A stretch of 8,683 nt of DNA from positions 1 to 8,683 of the forward strand of contig JAITLH010000028.1 in assembly GCA_031277995.1 (NCBI GenBank), in the 5' to 3' direction. Both the position numbers and the translations under genes were made by a program. The stretch comes from Deltaproteobacteria bacterium. GTDB taxonomy: Bacteria; Desulfobacterota; Desulfarculia; Adiutricales; Adiutricaceae. This document shows positions 5,693-8,683 of this stretch, one piece after another; position 1 is the first letter of the stretch; each line of letters begins with the position of its first letter. The notes beneath the pieces are model-generated. The model was not told the DNA's origin. It searched no databases and saw nothing but the letters and a program-made list of their open reading frames with translations.

Positions 5693-5856
5693 CCTTTACG
5701 GGCTAAGGCCAAAAATTAGACGAGATCCTGGGTATTTTATCCTGGGCTAGCGCCAAAGACGCTTTCGTATGGGTTTTTCGTTTAAAGGCGCCCCCCGGAA
5801 AAGAAGTTTTTAATTTTTTTTAACTTTTTGTCAATCGTTTTCGCGCCGCCCCAGCC

Positions 5857-5888
5857 CATACTGGATTTGGGCCATACTGGATTTGGGC
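5857..5888. repeat. 16-bp exact tandem repeat, two copies
   Basis: CATACTGGATTTGGGC at 5857-5872 and 5873-5888, with no mismatch. It lies 112 nt before the chosen start of the SPOR-like gene. An operator or a recent slippage event are both possible. Confidence 0.85.
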
Positions 5889-5999
5889 CGAAAAAGTCTT
5901 TGGCGTAACTCGACTCGATTCGGTTTGGGTTGGCCGCTAGCCGCTTATCCCTCATTTTTTCCCGCGGCCCGTTCGCGGGATAGGGTTTTTTGGTGGCTT

Positions 6000-6716
6000 A
6001 TGTTAAAAGACTTTTTATTGGCTCCCGGCCGTTTTTTGTGCCGTAGATTCTCCGGAAACAAGAGGAAGTCTAGGTTTTTGCCGCGGCAGGCGCCGCGCGG
6101 TCCGGTGGGTCTGGTTTCTTTATTGTCATGGGCCCTGTTGGTTTTGGTGGCCATTTTTGGGGTCAATACCTTCGCCTCGCCCCCGGTTGACTTTAAGGAA
6201 GCCCAGCGGCAGGAATTGGAGGCCCAAGCCCAAGCCGAGGCCCAGGCCCAGGCGGCCCAGACGGAGGCCGCCCAAAGCGATTCGGCCCAGGGCCAAACGG
6301 CCGCCCTTAATGACTCGCAAACCGGCGGCCAAACAGGCGCCCAAAGCGGCGGCCAAAGCGCGGTCTCAGGCGCGGGTGGGCAGGTAACCGGCCAGCTGGG
6401 CCAGGGCGGCGGGGAATTTCCCGGCCAAATGGCCGCGGGCGACGGGGCCTTGACGGCCGAGGCCATTTCCGAGGCTTGGCTGGTCATCGTCGAGTCGATA
6501 CCCAAGGACAAAAGGCTCGAGGCCGAACAATCCTTGGCCCGCCACAAAAAGCGCGGCCTGAATTTGGAAATAGTCGATACCGACGCTTACCCCAGGCTTA
6601 AGAGCGGCATGTGGACCTTGGCCTCCGGGCCCTACGACACGCAAAAAGAAGCCCTGGCCGCGGCGGCCATCATAAAGCCCAAGGTTAGGGATCTCATGGT
6701 CAGAAGGGGCCTGTGA
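6000..6716 (+). CDS. Membrane-anchored SPOR-like domain protein
   Basis: 238 aa from ATG 6000. A basic N-terminus (about 10-33) precedes one membrane segment (about 35-58, SLLSWALLVLVAIFGV), then a Gln/Ala/Gly-rich low-complexity stretch (about 66-145) that begins with Ala-Gln/Glu repeats, then a C-terminal domain (158-238). In that domain, an AWLVIVES strand, a basic helix, LKSGMWTLASGPYDTQKEA and a final VRRGL follow the pattern of SPOR domains, which bind denuded peptidoglycan at the division site. The arrangement (cytoplasmic tail, one membrane helix, flexible linker, periplasmic SPOR) is standard for that family. The start is unclear: GGTGG lies only 3 nt before ATG 6000; the frame is open upstream to a TTG at 5883, and a GTG in frame just before the membrane segment is possible. 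The domain call rests on pattern, not on an alignment. Confidence 0.75.
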   Translation: MLKDFLLAPGRFLCRRFSGNKRKSRFLPRQAPRGPVGLVSLLSWALLVLVAIFGVNTFASPPVDFKEAQRQELEAQAQAEAQAQAAQTEAAQSDSAQGQTAALNDSQTGGQTGAQSGGQSAVSGAGGQVTGQLGQGGGEFPGQMAAGDGALTAEAISEAWLVIVESIPKDKRLEAEQSLARHKKRGLNLEIVDTDAYPRLKSGMWTLASGPYDTQKEALAAAAIIKPKVRDLMVRRGL

Positions 6717-6821
6717 TTGGCTGAAGGTTTTTTGGGTAAGCGCCTATTTTTTTGACGGGAAGGCCAAGGCCATTGGCTGAAGGTTTTTTGGGTAAGCGCC
6801 TACTTTTTTGACGGGAAGGCC
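6716..6821 (+). repeat. 56-bp tandem duplication between the SPOR-like and CDF genes
   Basis: Copy 1 is 6716-6771 and copy 2 is 6772-6821. They differ by one base (CTATTT versus CTACTT) and by six bases (AAGGCC) missing at the end of copy 2; ATTGGC then starts a third time at 6822. The first base is the last base of the SPOR-like stop codon, so the duplication begins exactly at the gene's end. Each unit holds T6 and T6-T7 tracts but no clear hairpin. High identity implies a recent event. Confidence 0.92.
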
Positions 6822-6865
6822 ATTGGCGGCTTTTGAAAAACCGACGGGACGTTTGGGTACCAACC

Positions 6866-7888
6866 ATGGCGGAAATTAACGGCGCGGCCGGTTTGCCGGA
6901 AACCCAGAATTCAAACATAAAAACCAAAACCGCGACGCTGTCGATCTTTTCCAACAGCGTTTTGATCGTAATTAAGCTAATCGCCGGCCTCATGACCGGA
7001 TCGGTTGCCATAATCTCGGAAGCGGTCCACTCGTTTCTTGATTTGATGGCCTCTTTCATGGCCTGGGTGGCCGTGAGGTTATCCGATAACCCGCCCGACT
7101 ACGATCATCCCTTTGGCCACGGCAAGGCCGAGAATTTGGCCGCCCTGTTTGAGGCCCTCCTAATCGTGGTGGGCGGCCTCTACATCGTGAAGGAAGCCAT
7201 CGAGGGCGTGATCGAGGGCCGGGAGCTTCCGGACCTAAAAATCGGCCTGGCCGTCATGTTCCTTAGCGCCGTCATAAACGCCTTCATTTCCAGAAAGCTT
7301 TTTAAGGTTGGCCACGAGACCCAATCGCCCGCCTTGGTGGCCGACGGCTGGCACCTCATGACCGACGTTTACACCTCCGGGGGCATTTTTACGGCCCTTT
7401 TGGTGATCGAGGTGGGCGCCTGGATAAATCCCGCCTGGGACCTTAGCCGCATTGACGGGATATCGGCGGCCATCGTGGCCTTCATGATCATCAAAACCGG
7501 CTGCTCCCTTGGCTGGGACGCGGTTTGCAACTTAATCGACCATAGCCTAAGCCCCCAGGAAATCGCCTTGATAAAAGAGCACATCGCTGAGCTCTACCCC
7601 GACATCCAGGGCTATCGGCGCTTGCGTACCAGGAGATCCGGACCTTTTAGGGTGGTCGTCGTGGATTTGATCGTGGACGGTACTTTGAGCGTTAACCAAG
7701 CCCATCTTCTTGGCTCGAAAGTGGTGGCCGGGATCAAAACCCACTACCCAACCATGGAAATAACCTTTCACTTGGAACCCGTCGAGATCCTCAGACATTC
7801 TCCGCAACCCAAAGACGATTTGGTCAACATAGACGATCCCGAAAACGAAATACGCCTGGCCGAAGAATCTCTCCCGCCCTCGAACTAA
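6866..7888 (+). CDS. Cation diffusion facilitator (CDF) family metal transporter
   Basis: 340 aa from ATG 6866. CDF proteins export divalent metals such as Zn2+, Fe2+ or Mn2+ from the cytoplasm in exchange for protons. Six membrane segments are visible at about 26-48, 50-71, 91-113, 126-143, 160-185 and 199-217. The transport site reads HSFLD (H55, D59) in TM2 and HLMTD (H163, D167) in TM5; an HxxxD pair in both helices is the pattern linked to zinc. The signature DHPFGHGKAE follows TM2 (80-89). The cytoplasmic dimer domain runs about 228-305 (RRLRTRRSG, SVNQAH, ITFHLEP), followed by an acidic tail. It starts 149 nt after the SPOR-like gene, across a tandem duplication, and ends at a strong terminator. 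A TTG at 6833 is an alternative start adding 11 residues; neither start has a good Shine-Dalgarno. Substrate is inferred only. Confidence 0.93.
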   Translation: MAEINGAAGLPETQNSNIKTKTATLSIFSNSVLIVIKLIAGLMTGSVAIISEAVHSFLDLMASFMAWVAVRLSDNPPDYDHPFGHGKAENLAALFEALLIVVGGLYIVKEAIEGVIEGRELPDLKIGLAVMFLSAVINAFISRKLFKVGHETQSPALVADGWHLMTDVYTSGGIFTALLVIEVGAWINPAWDLSRIDGISAAIVAFMIIKTGCSLGWDAVCNLIDHSLSPQEIALIKEHIAELYPDIQGYRRLRTRRSGPFRVVVVDLIVDGTLSVNQAHLLGSKVVAGIKTHYPTMEITFHLEPVEILRHSPQPKDDLVNIDDPENEIRLAEESLPPSN

Positions 7889-7927
7889 CCCTTCACCATA
7901 GTTTTGGTCAGCCCCGCTTTTAGCCAA

Positions 7928-7974
7928 CGCCTCGCCGGGCCCTTTTTAGTGGGCTTGGCGAGGCGGTTTTTTTT
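7928..7974 (+). terminator. Intrinsic terminator after the CDF gene
   Basis: CGCCTCGCCGGGCCC (7928-7942) pairs with GGGCTTGGCGAGGCG (7951-7965) over 15 positions, two of them G-U, with an 8-nt loop. One base later comes a run of eight T (7967-7974). It starts 40 nt after the CDF stop. Confidence 0.93.
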
Positions 7975-8015
7975 ACCAGCCAGTCCGCCACGGGTTTACT
8001 GGCCCCTTTGGTTTT

Positions 8016-8047
8016 TTCGGACGGTCGCCGGGCCGTTGTGGTATACT
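8016..8047 (+). promoter_or_regulatory. Candidate extended -10 promoter for tsaD
   Basis: TGG directly precedes TATACT (8042-8047, five of six bases of TATAAT), which makes an extended -10 element. The -35 region (TTCGGA, 8016-8021) is weak. The site lies between the CDF terminator and tsaD and would give a leader of about 120 nt. Confidence 0.45.
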
Positions 8048-8173
8048 TAGTCGGGTTTTGGCCGCTTGCCAAGGTTAAAGTGGCCGCGAATTTATTGGGC
8101 TTTGGGGCTTACAAAAGGCCAATCGGTAGCGCCCTTTGGCGTTATTTTTAAGTAAAAGATGGTTTGGGTTTTT

Positions 8174-8683
8174 ATGCTTGTTTTGGGCCTGGAAAGTTCT
8201 TGCGACGAGACGGCGGCGGCTTTGGTCGAGGATCGTTTGGTCCTCTCCGAGGTGGTTAGGAGCCAATTGGACCTCCACCGGGTTTACGGCGGGGTGGTCC
8301 CCGAAATCGCTTCCCGGGCCCATCTGGAAGCCATCGAGGTCATGGTCTCGGAAACGCTTTTATTGGCCGGGGCCAAGTTTTCCGACCTGGGCGCCCTGGC
8401 CGTGACCCAGGGGCCGGGCCTGGTGGGGGCCCTATTGGTGGCCATAAGTTTCGCCAAGGGTTTATCCTTGGCCCTGTCCTTACCCGTGACCGGGGTCAAC
8501 CACGTCCAGGCCCACGCCCTGGCCCCTTTTTTGGAAAAGGCGCCCGGGGAGGCTTTGGGGTTTTCGCCCGGGTTTTCGCCAGAGTTTCCCCCCGAGTTTC
8601 CCTTTGTGGCCTTGGTCGTTTCCGGCGGCCATACCAGTTTGTTTTTGGTCAAATCGCCCCTGGATTTTACGACCTTGGGGCGG
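8174..8683 (+). CDS. tsaD: tRNA N6-adenosine threonylcarbamoyltransferase, 3' partial
   Basis: The first 170 codons of TsaD; the frame is open to the window end. With TsaB and TsaE it transfers the threonylcarbamoyl group to A37 of ANN-reading tRNAs (t6A). The family start VLGLESSCDET is at 3-13, YGGVVPEIASRAH at 38-50, the metal-binding pair His110 and His114 in NHVQAH, and the ASKHA-fold VSGGHTSL at 149-156. Start ATG 8174 gives the usual N-terminus; an in-frame ATG at 8159 would add MVWVF. Neither has a strong ribosome site. Between the metal-binding helix and FPFVALVVSGGHT, where E. coli has only a short link, about 15 extra residues occur, including FSPGFSPEFPPEF encoded by a 12-nt repeat. 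It stands apart from the CDF gene, behind a terminator. Confidence 0.96.
   Translation, partial: MLVLGLESSCDETAAALVEDRLVLSEVVRSQLDLHRVYGGVVPEIASRAHLEAIEVMVSETLLLAGAKFSDLGALAVTQGPGLVGALLVAISFAKGLSLALSLPVTGVNHVQAHALAPFLEKAPGEALGFSPGFSPEFPPEFPFVALVVSGGHTSLFLVKSPLDFTTLGR
8559..8606 (+). repeat. 12-nt coding repeat within tsaD
   Basis: Four 12-nt units begin at 8559, 8571, 8583 and 8595. The first two differ at one base (GGTTTTCGCCCG, GGTTTTCGCCAG); the third and fourth are diverged (AGTTTCCCCCCG, AGTTTCCCTTTG). They encode FSPG, FSPE, FPPE, FPF. The length of 12 keeps the reading frame, so slippage here changes the loop length without breaking the gene. Confidence 0.7.

Larger units (their letters stand above)
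5429..5999 (+). other. 570-nt spacer, AT-rich in its first part, no gene seen
   Basis: Bases 5461-5640 are about 36% GC by my count, against about 60% in neighbouring coding DNA. All frames are broken by stops and nothing resembles a protein family. The spacer contains a promoter-like site (5588-5616), competing short stems (CCAAACT 5511-5517 with AGTTTGG 5537-5543; GGGGA 5506-5510 with TCCCC 5521-5525), the palindrome GACCTAGGTC (5548-5557), a hairpin at 5653-5692, a repeated ATCCTGGG (5725-5732 and 5739-5746) and a 16-bp tandem repeat (5857-5888). It may be a long leader of the downstream gene or hide a small RNA. Confidence 0.55.

Noticed and set aside
5828..5862. TTGTCA followed by CATACT as a promoter for the SPOR-like gene
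   Set aside because: The spacer would be 23 nt, too long for a sigma-70 promoter, and the -10 is inside the tandem repeat and poor.
5945..6547. 200-residue open frame on the minus strand
   Set aside because: It lies antisense to the SPOR-like gene. Its Trp/Ala-rich stretch is the mirror of the Gln/Ala repeats on the + strand, and it has no family resemblance.
7979..8003. GCCAGT/ACTGGC hairpin after the CDF terminator, with T6 about 9 nt later
   Set aside because: A 6-bp stem with a 13-nt loop and a detached T-run is weak beside the strong terminator just upstream.
8284..8652. 122-residue minus-strand frame
   Set aside because: Shadow of tsaD, whose + strand frame carries all family motifs.
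1..8683. Mobile element, prophage, CRISPR array, toxin-antitoxin or defence system
   Set aside because: All confident genes are biosynthetic or housekeeping. There is no transposase, integrase, spaced repeat array or terminal inverted repeat with target duplication.

Overview
The window comes from a moderately GC-rich bacterium. Coding DNA is roughly 60% GC by spot count, while parts of the spacers drop to about 36%. Every gene I can support reads on the + strand. The first 5.4 kb is the distal part of a tryptophan operon in the order trpG-trpD (one fused reading frame), trpC, trpF, trpB, trpA. The last 3.3 kb holds a membrane-anchored SPOR-like protein, a cation diffusion facilitator (CDF) metal transporter, and the start of tsaD (tRNA t6A synthesis). 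The G-D-C-F-B-A order would fit a deltaproteobacterium (Desulfobacterota-like), but that placement is a weak inference from gene order. Codon choice is distinctive: Ala GCC, Leu TTG, Arg AGG and a very high density of GGCC.

Layout: trpGD (1-1143, 5' end cut off); a 119-nt palindrome-rich spacer; trpC (1263-2066, TTG start); a 388-nt spacer with a perfect TATAAT box and tandem repeats; trpF (2455-3072); a 215-nt spacer with two hairpins and long T-tracts; trpB (3288-4457); a 99-nt spacer with a terminator-like structure; trpA (4557-5372); a strong hairpin at the operon end; a 570-nt spacer, AT-rich in its first part, with no gene; the SPOR-like gene (6000-6716); a 56-bp tandem duplication; the CDF gene (6866-7888); a textbook intrinsic terminator (7928-7974); a promoter-like site; and tsaD (8174 to the window end).

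The trp enzymes carry out consecutive steps. The TrpG domain supplies ammonia for anthranilate synthase. TrpD adds phosphoribosyl, TrpF isomerises, TrpC closes the indole ring, and TrpA and TrpB convert indole-glycerol phosphate plus serine to tryptophan. The unusual part is the spacing: trp genes are normally packed tightly, but here each junction is separated by 99-388 nt of hairpin- and T-tract-rich DNA. The segment directly upstream of trpF, in its reading frame, is rich in Trp codons.

I see no mobile element, CRISPR array, phage gene, defence gene or tRNA. I found no clearly new multi-gene system. The best candidates for something undescribed are the regulatory architecture inside the trp operon, an apparent active-site substitution in TrpC, and an insertion in TrpA.
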